64,000 nucleotides of DNA, taken from contig NZ_JBDZDQ010000001.1 in NCBI RefSeq assembly GCF_040049295.1, positions 2,046,001-2,110,000 on the forward strand, given 5' to 3'. Under the pieces are notes generated by a model. The model was given only the letters and a program-made list of their open reading frames with translations. It was not told where the DNA came from and made no database searches. This document shows positions 9,659 through 17,311 of the stretch, in pieces. The position numbers and the translations under genes are program-made. Position 1 is the first letter of the stretch. Each line of letters opens with the position of its first letter. Origin of the DNA: Sphingomonas sp. KR3-1. Lineage in GTDB: Bacteria; Pseudomonadota; Alphaproteobacteria; Sphingomonadales; Sphingomonadaceae.

Positions 9659-10233
9659 GGTGCGGGCGCCTGCGCGATGCGCGAGCGATAGGCGCGGCCG
9701 GCGCGCAGGCGCAGCACGGTGTATTGCCCGCCGAACAGCGCGAGCTTGGAGGCGATAGCCCAGATCGCAAAGCACAAGGCGGCGCGCTTCGGCGCGAGCG
9801 TGGCGACCAGCACGATGTTGAGCAGCGCAGTGCCCAGCGTCAGCGCCGCCCAGCCCCAGCCGACCCGGTCGAAGGTCGATTGCGGGAGCAGCTCGCGGGC
9901 GATCTCGGGCACATAGCGCGTCACCCAGCCGCGCGGCAGCATCGTCGTGCCGATCGCGGCATAGATGATGCTCGGCTTGAGCAGCATGAAGCGCGCGTCA
10001 TGGGTGAAGAAGGTCATCGTGCCGAGCGCCGCGGTGAGCGCGACGCCCATCAGCAGCAGCACCGGGACCGGCTGGCGGCGCAATACGTGCACCGCGACCT
10101 GGAGCACGCCGATCGCCAGCCCGATGGCCGCGGCGAGCTGGGCCGAGCCGGTGGCGAGGTAGAGGAAATAGAAGGCGAGCGTGCCGGCCAGGTCCTCGAG
10201 GATGGGTCGTGCCGATGCCAGGAAATATCGCAT
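9655..10233 (-). CDS. IspZ/YciB-family inner membrane protein
   Basis: 192 residues with about five membrane segments. The start MRYFLASARPILEDLAGTLAFYFLYLATG and the motif LRRQPVPVLLLMGVALTAALGTMTFFTHDARFMLLKPSIIYA match the intracellular septation protein A / YciB family (compare the usual D-P-x-F-I-K-x-K-P block; here DARFMLLKPS). The family is linked to septation and envelope integrity in E. coli. Sphingomonads often carry divergent copies; whether this is the main copy or a second member cannot be told from the window. It is convergent with prfC. Confidence 0.75.
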   Translation of the reverse strand: MRYFLASARPILEDLAGTLAFYFLYLATGSAQLAAAIGLAIGVLQVAVHVLRRQPVPVLLLMGVALTAALGTMTFFTHDARFMLLKPSIIYAAIGTTMLPRGWVTRYVPEIARELLPQSTFDRVGWGWAALTLGTALLNIVLVATLAPKRAALCFAIWAIASKLALFGGQYTVLRLRAGRAYRSRIAQAPAP

Positions 10234-10315
10234 GCGCCGGCCCCCTTCCGGGAAGCCTTATGCCATGCGGTCGGCCGCTATCCCAAGCGAAGTTCGCGGG
10301 CGGTTCAGGGAAGGT

Positions 10316-10339
10316 GCCGGGCGGGTACATCCCCGCCCG
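10316..10339. terminator. GC-rich hairpin between ispZ-like and MFS genes
   Basis: CCGGGCGGG, loop TACAT, CCCCGCCCGG. It lies downstream of the MFS gene (minus strand) and upstream of the ispZ-like start. No U-tract follows on either side, so it may be a transcription end hairpin or a leader structure. Confidence 0.35.
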
Positions 10340-10431
10340 GCGGCCCCGTAGAGCGATCCCTCGGAACCCCTGCATCATCGCGCAATTGCCGGTCCGGCGC
10401 GATTCCGGAATCCGCCGACTCGGCAAAATAC

Positions 10432-11691
10432 CTAGTCGATCCAACCCTTTCGCACATGCTTCGCGGCGAGCAGCGCGAGGATGCCGGCAAGCACGTAGAA
10501 GCCCAGGCAGAACACCGCGCCATAGCGCAGCGCATCGGCGCCGTAGCTTGCCTTCAGCTCCTCCGACAGGAAGCCCATCAGCAGCGGGCCGACGCCAAGC
10601 CCGATCAGGTTGTTGATCATCAGGAAGCTGCCCGAGGCCGTGGCGCGCATCTGCTGCGGCACCATGTGCTGCACGGCGGTGGTCACCGGGCCGAGCCACA
10701 GGATGTTGAGCCCGTTCGGAATCAGCAGCAACGGCCAGGCGATCCACGGGTTCGAGGTGAGCAGGCCGATCGCGAAGGTCGGCGCGGTGATCAGCCAGGC
10801 GATGGCGGGCAGCCGCGCATACCAGGCGCGGTCGGCCTTGCCGAGCCGATCGGCGAACCAGCCGCCGGCGAACACGCCCACGGTGCCGCCGATCAGCAGC
10901 AGCGAGGCCATGAACTGGCCAGTCGTCACCAGGCCGAAGCCGAAATTGCCCATCAGCACCAGCGGCGTCCACAGCGCCAGGCCATAGCCGCAGAGCGAAC
11001 TGCACGAGGCGCCGAAGGCGAGCAGCCAGAAGCCGGGCTTGCGCATCAGGATGCCGAATACCGGGCTGACGCGGGCATCGCTCCCGGCCATGGGCGCACG
11101 CGGCACGTCGCGGACGACCCAGCGGAAGATCGGCGCGATCAGGATGCCGAGCACGCCCATCGTGATGAACGCCGCCCGCCAGTCGACCAGCGCCGCGATG
11201 ATCGCGCCGACCAGCGTGCCGAGCGCGAGGCCGACCGGGATGCCGAGCGAATAGATGGCGAGCGCGCGGGCGCGGCGCTCGGGCGGGAAATAATCGGCGA
11301 TCAGCGCATAGGAGGGCGCGACGCCGCCTGCCTCGCCGATGCCGACGCCGAGGCGGAACAGGAAGAGCTGCCAATAGCCCGTGGCGATGCCGCATAGGCC
11401 AGTGAACAGGCTCCACACCGCCAGCGAGCCGGCGATCACGCCCGAGCGGCTCGTGCGATCGGCCAGATAGGCGAGCGGCACGCCCAGCACCGAATAGAGG
11501 ATCGCGAAGGCGAGGCCGCCGATCGCGCCGAACTCGGTGCGGCTGAGGTGCAGGTCCTCCATGATCGGCTTGGCGAGGATGCCGAGGATCTGCCGGTCGA
11601 GGAAGTTGAACGTGTAGACGAGCAACAGCATCGCCAGCACGAGGCCGGGAGCGCGGGAACGGCTGGCGGGGTTTGCGGCGGGGGCGTTCAT
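10432..11691 (-). CDS. Major facilitator superfamily transporter
   Basis: 419 residues from the ATG at 11691, which has GAGG at proper spacing; the upstream in-frame ATG at 11697 is too close to it. Twelve hydrophobic helices are visible. MFS signatures include the loop 2-3 motif GVPLAYLADRTSRSGVIAGS and the later copy GGWFADRLGKADR; YFPPERRARALAIYSLGIPVGLALGTLVGA is typical of Spinster-like sphingomonad exporters/importers of organic acids. It lies downstream of a TonB-dependent receptor on the same strand with a terminator hairpin between, so it probably moves the receptor's ligand or a breakdown product over the inner membrane. Substrate unknown. Confidence 0.88.
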   Translation of the reverse strand: MNAPAANPASRSRAPGLVLAMLLLVYTFNFLDRQILGILAKPIMEDLHLSRTEFGAIGGLAFAILYSVLGVPLAYLADRTSRSGVIAGSLAVWSLFTGLCGIATGYWQLFLFRLGVGIGEAGGVAPSYALIADYFPPERRARALAIYSLGIPVGLALGTLVGAIIAALVDWRAAFITMGVLGILIAPIFRWVVRDVPRAPMAGSDARVSPVFGILMRKPGFWLLAFGASCSSLCGYGLALWTPLVLMGNFGFGLVTTGQFMASLLLIGGTVGVFAGGWFADRLGKADRAWYARLPAIAWLITAPTFAIGLLTSNPWIAWPLLLIPNGLNILWLGPVTTAVQHMVPQQMRATASGSFLMINNLIGLGVGPLLMGFLSEELKASYGADALRYGAVFCLGFYVLAGILALLAAKHVRKGWID

Positions 11692-11707
11692 GACCATACC
11701 TCGACAT

Positions 11708-11740
11708 CAAAAGAGCCGGACGTCAAGGGACGCCCGGCTC
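11708..11740 (-). terminator. Intrinsic terminator between the TonB receptor and MFS gene
   Basis: Read on the minus strand: a 12-bp stem starting GAGCCGGGCGTC, loop CCTT, closing arm GACGTCCGGCTC with one G-U pair, then TTTT. It follows the receptor gene, so receptor transcripts may end here and the MFS gene would be expressed at a lower level by read-through. Confidence 0.7.
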
Positions 11741-11766
11741 CGGAACTTAGGTGCAGTGCACCATAC

Positions 11767-14115
11767 TCAGAATTTGAGGCTGAACGACCCGAAGATCTGC
11801 CGCGGGTTGCCGTAAAAGGCAGTCGCGACGCCTTCCTTGCCCAGCGTCGGCGTGTAGCCGCCCGCCGGGGTGAGGATCGGCACGCCGGCGATCGTCGAGT
11901 TGATATATTGATAGCCGGCGGTCTTGTAGTGCTCGTTGGTCAGGTTCTTGCCGTGGATGCCGATCGAGTAGCGGCCATGCCCGAAGCTGTAGACCAGGTG
12001 CGCATCGAGCAGCGTATAGCCCGGCTGGTCGAGGAACGGGCTGGCCGTCTCGAACTGGTGGGTCAGGCTGCGGTACGACAGCGTGGTTGTCGCCGAGAGA
12101 TCGCCCCCGGCGACGGGCAGCGCGCCGCCCAGCGTGCCGGCCAGCGTCCAGTCCGGCGTGTTCTGGAAGACGCGGACCGCCGAGACGTCGACGCCCGTCG
12201 GGCCGATGAACTTCTTGTACTTGGCGTCGATATAGCCGAGCGCGCCGGTGAAATAGATCCGCGAGCCCGCGCCGGCGAAGCCGCGCGCCAGCGTGGCGGT
12301 GGTCTCGAGCTCGACGCCCTTGATCTTGGCCTTGGCCGCGTTGGTGGTGATGCCGCAGAAGCTCTGGACGTTGTTGATCACGCAGCCGACCGAGCCCGGG
12401 ATCTGGACGTTGGAATAGTCCGAATAGAAGCCGTCGAGCGCCCAGGTCAGGCGACGGTCGAAGGCGGCGCCCTTCCAGCCGATCTCATAGCTCTTCACCG
12501 TCTCCGGATCGAAGGAGAGGTAGTTGTAGATGTCCTGATAGCCGATGCCCGGCACGCCGTCGGTATTGGGTGCCGAGGTGCCCGAGCCGCGCGGATCGAA
12601 GCCGCCGCCCTTGAAGCCTTCCGAATAGGACGCGTAGACCATGTGATCCGCGCTCGGCTTGAAGCTGATCGTCGCGCGCGGGGTGAAGCGCTTGAAGTTG
12701 GCGGTGCCGCGGAAATCGGTGGAAGGCGCGCCGACGGGGATCGGCGTGCCGCCGAAGTCCGGGGTCAGCCCGAGATAGCTCGCCTTGAAGACATAGCTCT
12801 TGCGCTGGTCCCAGGTGTAGCGGCCGCCGACCGTCAGGCTCAGCTGCGGCGTGACGTCGTAGGTGAAGTCGCCATAGATCGAGCTGGTCTCGGTGCGCAC
12901 GTCGCCGGCGGTATAGGCGTTGAACCCCGCCAGCGTGGTCGAGAGCAGCACGCCGAACCCGGTCGTCGCCTTCGCGCCCAGATAATAATAGCCGATGATG
13001 CCGTTCAGCTTGTCGCTGTGGATCAGCGCCTGGAATTCCTGGCTGGTCTGGTTGTTCTTGTAATAGGCCGGCACGTCGACATCGACCGACGGCGTCGAAT
13101 CGAAGTCGATCGGGGTGTAGGAGGTGTCCTCGCGATAGGCGCTGATGCTGCGCAGCGTGATCCAGTCGGCCACTTCGGCATTGATCGTCATCGAGATGCC
13201 GCCCGCCTCGACATCGTTCTTCGGGTTCGCGAGCCCGGCATTGGTGTCATAGACGTTGGGCAGCGACGGCGAGCCGGTGAGCAGGCCGGCGAACAGCCGG
13301 TGGCCGTTGCGCGCGTTCGACTTGTCATGCGTGTAGTCGCCGGTGATGCGCACCGACATGCGGCTGTCGGGCGTCTCGAACTCGAGCGTGCCGCGCGCCG
13401 CCCACACATTCTTGTTGTAGTTGTCGATGTGGAGATTCTTGTTCTCGCCGAAGCCGTCGCGGGTCAGCCGGGCGCCGGAGACGCCGATCTTGAACATCGA
13501 GCCGATCGGCGTGGACGCGCTGACGATCAGGTCGACCTGGTTGTACGAGCCGTAATTGCCCTTGATCGTCGCGGTGGGGACGTCGTCGAGCTTCTTGGTG
13601 ACGTACTTCACCGCGCCGCCGATCGTGTTGCGGCCATAGAGCGTGCCCTGGGGGCCGCGCAGCACCTCGATCCGGTCGACGTCATAGATGTCGAGCACCG
13701 AGGCCTGGGGCCGGTTGAGGTACACATCGTCGAGATAGATGCCGATGCCGGCCTCGAAGCCGGGGACCGGATCCTGCTGGCCGACGCCGCGGATGAAGGC
13801 CGCGAGCGTCGAGTTGGTGCCGCGCGCGTCCTTGAGCGTGGTGTTGGGCGAGGCGATCTGCAGGTCGGTCAGGTCGACCGCGCCGGCCTGGTCGAGCTGG
13901 GCCGAGGTGAGCGCGGTGACCGCGGTCGGCACGTCGAGCAGCTTTTCCTCGCGGCGGCGCGCGGTGACGACGATCTCGCCATTGTCGCCCGGCGCGGCTT
14001 CATCGGCGGCCGGGGCGGCTGCCGGCGTATCCTGGGCGAAGGCTGGAGCGGCGGTCAGTGCGGCGAGCGCAGCGCCCGCGAACAGAATCGTGCGGGCAGA
14101 GTTCAGGCGTGTCAT
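11767..14115 (-). CDS. TonB-dependent outer-membrane receptor
   Basis: 782 residues. The start at 14115 is preceded by GGAGGAAA. Residues 1-27 form a signal peptide ending APAFAQ. A TonB box GEIVVTA follows, then the plug domain (VPTAVTALTSAQLDQAGAVDLTDLQ through DVDRIEVLRGPQGTLYGRNTIGGAVKYVTKKL). The remainder is a 22-strand barrel ending in the terminal aromatic FGSFSLKF. It belongs to the large sphingomonad group that imports plant- or xenobiotic-derived organic molecules; no siderophore-specific feature is seen. Divergent from a TetR regulator with a palindromic operator in the shared promoter, so expression is probably ligand-induced. Ligand unknown. Confidence 0.92.
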   Translation of the reverse strand: MTRLNSARTILFAGAALAALTAAPAFAQDTPAAAPAADEAAPGDNGEIVVTARRREEKLLDVPTAVTALTSAQLDQAGAVDLTDLQIASPNTTLKDARGTNSTLAAFIRGVGQQDPVPGFEAGIGIYLDDVYLNRPQASVLDIYDVDRIEVLRGPQGTLYGRNTIGGAVKYVTKKLDDVPTATIKGNYGSYNQVDLIVSASTPIGSMFKIGVSGARLTRDGFGENKNLHIDNYNKNVWAARGTLEFETPDSRMSVRITGDYTHDKSNARNGHRLFAGLLTGSPSLPNVYDTNAGLANPKNDVEAGGISMTINAEVADWITLRSISAYREDTSYTPIDFDSTPSVDVDVPAYYKNNQTSQEFQALIHSDKLNGIIGYYYLGAKATTGFGVLLSTTLAGFNAYTAGDVRTETSSIYGDFTYDVTPQLSLTVGGRYTWDQRKSYVFKASYLGLTPDFGGTPIPVGAPSTDFRGTANFKRFTPRATISFKPSADHMVYASYSEGFKGGGFDPRGSGTSAPNTDGVPGIGYQDIYNYLSFDPETVKSYEIGWKGAAFDRRLTWALDGFYSDYSNVQIPGSVGCVINNVQSFCGITTNAAKAKIKGVELETTATLARGFAGAGSRIYFTGALGYIDAKYKKFIGPTGVDVSAVRVFQNTPDWTLAGTLGGALPVAGGDLSATTTLSYRSLTHQFETASPFLDQPGYTLLDAHLVYSFGHGRYSIGIHGKNLTNEHYKTAGYQYINSTIAGVPILTPAGGYTPTLGKEGVATAFYGNPRQIFGSFSLKF

Positions 14116-14181
14116 CGAATTTCCTCCCCTCCATCGAACCCGTCTTGGACGCGGGTTGCGTGTGGTCGCCCAACGCTATAC

Positions 14182-14202
14182 TGAAACCTGAACCGGGTTT
14201 CA
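14182..14202. promoter_or_regulatory. Palindromic operator between TonB receptor and TetR gene
   Basis: TGAAACC, 7-bp centre TGAACCG, GGTTTCA: perfect 7-bp inverted arms in the 112-bp divergent region. The dimension suits a TetR dimer. It lies just upstream of both start codons and would allow the TetR protein to repress both directions. Confidence 0.6.
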
Positions 14203-14227
14203 ACTTGGATCGACAGGGGAAGATGCA

Positions 14228-14884
14228 ATGGCTAGGGTGCGTGGCATGGGAGCCACAGCCTCGGACCTGCAGGGCGGCGAAGCGGCCAGCGCGGGCAAGG
14301 AACCGCGCACGGCACGCGGGCGGCGCACGCTGCGCCTGATCCTCGATGCCGCGGCCGAGGAATTCGGCGCCAAGGGGTTCCACGAAGGCTCGATCAGCGG
14401 GATCACCCGGCGCGCCGGCGTCGCGCTCGGCAGCTTCTACACCTATTTCGATTCGAAGGACGACGTGTTCCGCGCGCTGGTGCGCGACATGAGCGATCAG
14501 GTGCGCGAGCATGTCGCCCCGGCGATCAAGGGCGCCACCGGCGGCCAGATCGCGGCGGAGCAGGCGGCGCTGCTCGCGTTCATCCGCTTCGCGCGCGAGC
14601 ACAAGGAGATCTACCGGATTATCGACGAGGCCGAGTTCGTCGATCCCGAGAGCTTCCGCATGCATTATGCGACCACGGCGGAGCGCATCGCCCGGCGCCT
14701 CCAGGCCGCGGCGGCGCGCGGCGAGGTGCGCGAGGATGTCGGCGAGGTCCATGCCTGGGCGATCATGGGGATGAACGTGTTCCTCGGCCTGCGCTACAGC
14801 GTGTGGCAGGAGGATGTGGACCCCGAGGCGATTGCCGACATCGTGGCGACGATGCTTGCGCGCGGGATCGGCACCGGGAAATAG
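14228..14884 (+). CDS. TetR-family transcriptional regulator
   Basis: 218 residues, start ATG at 14228 after AGGGGAAG. The DNA-binding helix-turn-helix is at about residues 33-80: RTLRLILDAAAEEFGAKGFHEGSISGITRRAGVALGSFYTYFDSKDDVFRALV, the textbook TetR pattern. The C-terminal ligand domain is of the type LLAFIRFAREHKEIYRIIDEAEFVDPESFRMHY. There is an unusually long polar N-terminal arm (about 30 residues) before the first helix. It is divergent from the TonB receptor and probably represses the receptor and MFS genes until a ligand is bound. Ligand unknown. Confidence 0.9.
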   Translation: MARVRGMGATASDLQGGEAASAGKEPRTARGRRTLRLILDAAAEEFGAKGFHEGSISGITRRAGVALGSFYTYFDSKDDVFRALVRDMSDQVREHVAPAIKGATGGQIAAEQAALLAFIRFAREHKEIYRIIDEAEFVDPESFRMHYATTAERIARRLQAAAARGEVREDVGEVHAWAIMGMNVFLGLRYSVWQEDVDPEAIADIVATMLARGIGTGK

Positions 14885-14942
14885 GGGCGTGAAATAGGGC
14901 CGCGCCATTGCGGCGGCGGCCCTGCTGCCGCATCTAGGCGGC

Positions 14943-15422
14943 ATGGATTTCAGCGACTGGCATGCGGCGCGGGCAAGGGCGCTGTTCACGGTGCTCGCCG
15001 AGCGCCACGCGCTGCGCACGCGCGGCGCCGATGCCGGGCCCGACTATCTAGAGCTCGAGCTGCCCGTCCAATATGGCCTTCGCATCGCGCTGAAGCTGGT
15101 CTGGGCACGCGACCTGCTGCTGATCCGCAGCGCGCTGTTCACCGCCGAATTCCATCTCGACGCCGATGCCGAGGCGGAGGCGAAATTCATCGAGACGCTG
15201 GAAGGGCTGGTGACCGGCGAGATCCGGCTGCACCTGTTCTACTGGCCGCGCGCCAGGCGGCCGTACAAGACGCTGCTCCAGCGCGCCGAGGGACCGGGCG
15301 AGGACGCGACGTGGAGGACGGTCTACACCTGGTTCCGCTGGCTGCCCTGGTCGCCGATCGCGCGCGAGGACGTGTTCGTCAACGCACCCGCCGCGCATCT
15401 GCGTGTGGTCGGGCACGCGTAA
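14943..15422 (+). CDS. Hypothetical protein
   Basis: 159 residues, soluble, no signal peptide. The pattern LELELPVQYGLRIALKLVWARDLLLIRSALFTAEFHLD then IETLEGLVTGEIRLHLFYWPRARRPYKTLL suggests an alpha/beta fold. I do not recognise the family. It starts 58 bp after the tetR gene on the same strand and ends facing DUF177 with a shared terminator. Codon use is normal for the region and the reading frame is clean, so it is probably a real gene. Confidence 0.55.
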   Translation: MDFSDWHAARARALFTVLAERHALRTRGADAGPDYLELELPVQYGLRIALKLVWARDLLLIRSALFTAEFHLDADAEAEAKFIETLEGLVTGEIRLHLFYWPRARRPYKTLLQRAEGPGEDATWRTVYTWFRWLPWSPIAREDVFVNAPAAHLRVVGHA

Positions 15423-15428
15423 CTACTA

Positions 15429-15455
15429 GCTCCTCCCGAGCAAGGTCGGGGAGGA
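15429..15455. terminator. Bidirectional hairpin between convergent genes
   Basis: TCCTCCCGA, loop GCAAGG, TCGGGGAGGA (one bulged G), between the stop of the hypothetical gene and the stop of the DUF177 gene. A similar CCCCGAG / CTCGGGG hairpin occurs at 31478-31496, so this may belong to a REP-like family used as terminators. Confidence 0.5.
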
Positions 15456-15461
15456 ATTGAT

Positions 15462-16013
15462 TCAGGCTCCCCCGAGCTTGTCGCGCAGCGCCGCCAGGCC
15501 GCCGAACGGGCCGCTTTCCTCGGCGAGGCGCTTGGCCTCCTCCTCGCTGATCACGCCGGCGTCGCGCAGCGCAGCCTCGGCATTGGCGCTGCGCGGATAG
15601 GGGTCGAGCGCCAGCGCCAGCGTTTCCGCCGCGGCCTCGCCCAGGTCGATCGCGCCGCCCGAATAGAAGACGATGTCGCACTCGTCCTCGCTCAGCTCCA
15701 TTTCGTCGTCGCCGCCGTTGCCCTCGGTCTCCGGCAGGAAGCGAATCGCGAAATCCTCCTCGATCTTCGCCGGCACCGGCTCGTCGGTGATGATGCAGGC
15801 CTGGGTGACGCGCGCGGAGAGATGGCCGGTGGCGACGATGCCCTGGGCGTCGCGGCGGATGCGGTAGGTCGCCGCGAGGCTGTCGATCGCCTTGAGCCCG
15901 AAGCGCGCGGCCAGCGCAGTGCGCTCGGCCGGCTCGGCCTTGACCTGGACGTCGCTTTCGCCGGCGCCGATCGTGTCGAGCCGCTGCGGGCGCATGAATT
16001 CGGTCTGGATCAT
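15462..16013 (-). CDS. DUF177 / YceD-family protein
   Basis: 183 residues from the ATG at 16013. The layout is that of YceD: an N-terminal beta region, the central VTQACIITDEPVPAKIEEDFAIRFLPE (compare the C-x-R-C-L-x-P region of bacterial YceD, here reduced to one Cys), an acidic stretch DECDIVFYSGGAIDLGEAAAETLALALDPYPR, and a C-terminal PFGGLAALRDKL. Members lie before rpmF and are needed for 23S rRNA accumulation in plants and some bacteria; rpmF is not adjacent here. The start overlaps the stop of the bc1 chaperone gene (ATGA), an arrangement usual in sphingomonads. Confidence 0.85.
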   Translation of the reverse strand: MIQTEFMRPQRLDTIGAGESDVQVKAEPAERTALAARFGLKAIDSLAATYRIRRDAQGIVATGHLSARVTQACIITDEPVPAKIEEDFAIRFLPETEGNGGDDEMELSEDECDIVFYSGGAIDLGEAAAETLALALDPYPRSANAEAALRDAGVISEEEAKRLAEESGPFGGLAALRDKLGGA

Positions 16014-16519
16014 GCAAGGTCTCCGGCGAGCAGCGTGGCGACGGGCGTATCGGCCAGCGCCGCGTGGAATGTGCGCAGCGCCGTCTCGACATGGGCGAGC
16101 GCCTCGGGTGCCGGCGCCGCGCCGCGATAGAGGTTGCGGACCAGGGCCTCGCCGAGATCGCCCCCCGCCAGCGCCTCGCGGTACGCGCCGAGCCGGCCGC
16201 CTAGCATCCCCATCATCTTGCCGACATGCTTGCCGACGACGATGTCGCCGATGCCGATCTGGCGCAGCTGCCCGTCCATGTCGTGGATGAACACCTCGGT
16301 GAGCTGGGTGCTGAAGGGGATCGCTTCCTCCGCCTGCTCGAGCCGCAGCAGGACGAGGCTCATCACTGCCGCGATCATGTCGAACCGGCCGTCGATCGTG
16401 TCGGGCACCTGGCCCTTCTCGTACCAATGGGTCTCGCGGCCGCGTGCGACGATCGCGGCGTAGAGCGTGGGGGCGGTGCCGCGGTCGGGCGCCTGGAAGA
16501 GCCGCTTGAGCAAGCGCAT
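16010..16519 (-). CDS. Ubiquinol-cytochrome c (bc1) chaperone, CBP3 family
   Basis: 169 residues from the ATG at 16519. Sequence blocks TLYAAIVARGRETHWYEKGQVPDTIDGRFDMIAAVMSLVLLRLE, then STQLTEVFIHDMDGQLRQIGIGDIVVGKHVGKMMGMLGGRLGAYREAL are those of the CBP3 / UQCC1 domain, which assists assembly of cytochrome b into complex III. It overlaps the DUF177 start by 4 bp and is divergent from bamE, the standard alphaproteobacterial arrangement. Probably cytoplasmic, acting at the inner membrane. Confidence 0.9.
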   Translation of the reverse strand: MRLLKRLFQAPDRGTAPTLYAAIVARGRETHWYEKGQVPDTIDGRFDMIAAVMSLVLLRLEQAEEAIPFSTQLTEVFIHDMDGQLRQIGIGDIVVGKHVGKMMGMLGGRLGAYREALAGGDLGEALVRNLYRGAAPAPEALAHVETALRTFHAALADTPVATLLAGDLA

Positions 16520-16639
16520 GTGCCGGGTTGGTCCTGCATTCTGGGGTCGCGACCTTGTTTGGCCGCATTTTGCCGCATATTGAGGCGAACGGCCCGCGAT
16601 GCAATGCGCTGGCTGGTATGCGTTTGCCTGGAGACTAGA

Positions 16640-17125
16640 ATGTCGATTCCCGCCCGTGCGCTTGGCGCCGCCCTGCTGGCAGCCGCGCTTGGCACCACCG
16701 CCTGCGTGCCGGTGCGCACGCACCAGGGCTATATCATCGACAAGGAGCTGGTCGATTCGGTGCAGCCGGGCATCGATACCCGCGAATCGGTGCTGCAGAC
16801 GCTGGGCCGCCCGACCTTCACCAGCCAGTTCAACGAAGGCGAGTGGTATTATATCTCGCGCCAGAGCTCGAACCTTGGCTACCAGTCGCTCAAGCCCAAG
16901 GACCAGACCACGCTGCGCGTCCGCTTCGATGCCAAGGGCAATGTCGTCGCGGTCGACCGGATGGGCAAGGAGCTGATCGCGTCGGTCGATCCGTACGGCA
17001 AGACGACGCCGACGCTCGGCCACAAGCGCAGCTTCTTCGAGGACCTGTTCGGCAATATCGGCACGGTCGGCGCGCCGGGCACCGGCGGTCCGGGCGGCGG
17101 TGCCGGTGGCGGCAACGGCCCCTAG
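16640..17125 (+). CDS. bamE: Outer-membrane assembly lipoprotein BamE (SmpA/OmlA)
   Basis: 161 residues from the ATG at 16640 (GGAGAC upstream); an earlier in-frame ATG at 16603 would lengthen the signal region. The signal peptide ends LGTTAC with the probable lipid-modified Cys at 22; the -3 residue is Thr rather than the usual Leu/Val. The SmpA/OmlA domain follows: GYIIDKELVDSVQPGIDTRESVLQTLGRPTFTSQFNEGEWYYISR to TTLRVRFDAKGNVVAVDRM. It is the small subunit of the BAM complex that inserts beta-barrels. The C-terminus is an unusual Gly-rich tail (GAPGTGGPGGGAGGGNGP). Confidence 0.93.
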   Translation: MSIPARALGAALLAAALGTTACVPVRTHQGYIIDKELVDSVQPGIDTRESVLQTLGRPTFTSQFNEGEWYYISRQSSNLGYQSLKPKDQTTLRVRFDAKGNVVAVDRMGKELIASVDPYGKTTPTLGHKRSFFEDLFGNIGTVGAPGTGGPGGGAGGGNGP

Positions 17126-17185
17126 TCCCTGGCGGGCCTGAAACCGGGCCTGCTTTGATGCTAAAAGTCTGATGTCAAAGGCTTC

Positions 17186-17254
17186 GGCCGCGCCGCTTGC
17201 GAGACGGCGCGGCCGGTGCCGCTTGGCACGGTCCCGAAAGGGGTAGAAGGGACC
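17186..17254. terminator. Two hairpins in the bamE-pbpC convergent gap
   Basis: First hairpin 17186-17214 has a perfect 10-bp stem GGCCGCGCCG / CGGCGCGGCC. A second, 17230-17254, pairs GGTCCC with GGGACC. They sit between the two convergent stop codons (17125 and 17312) and probably end transcription from both sides; no long U-tract is seen. Confidence 0.45.
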
Positions 17255-17311
17255 GACAAAGGGAACGCGCGACCTAGTGTTTCGCTCCCTCAACAGTCCC
17301 CATTTTGACGG

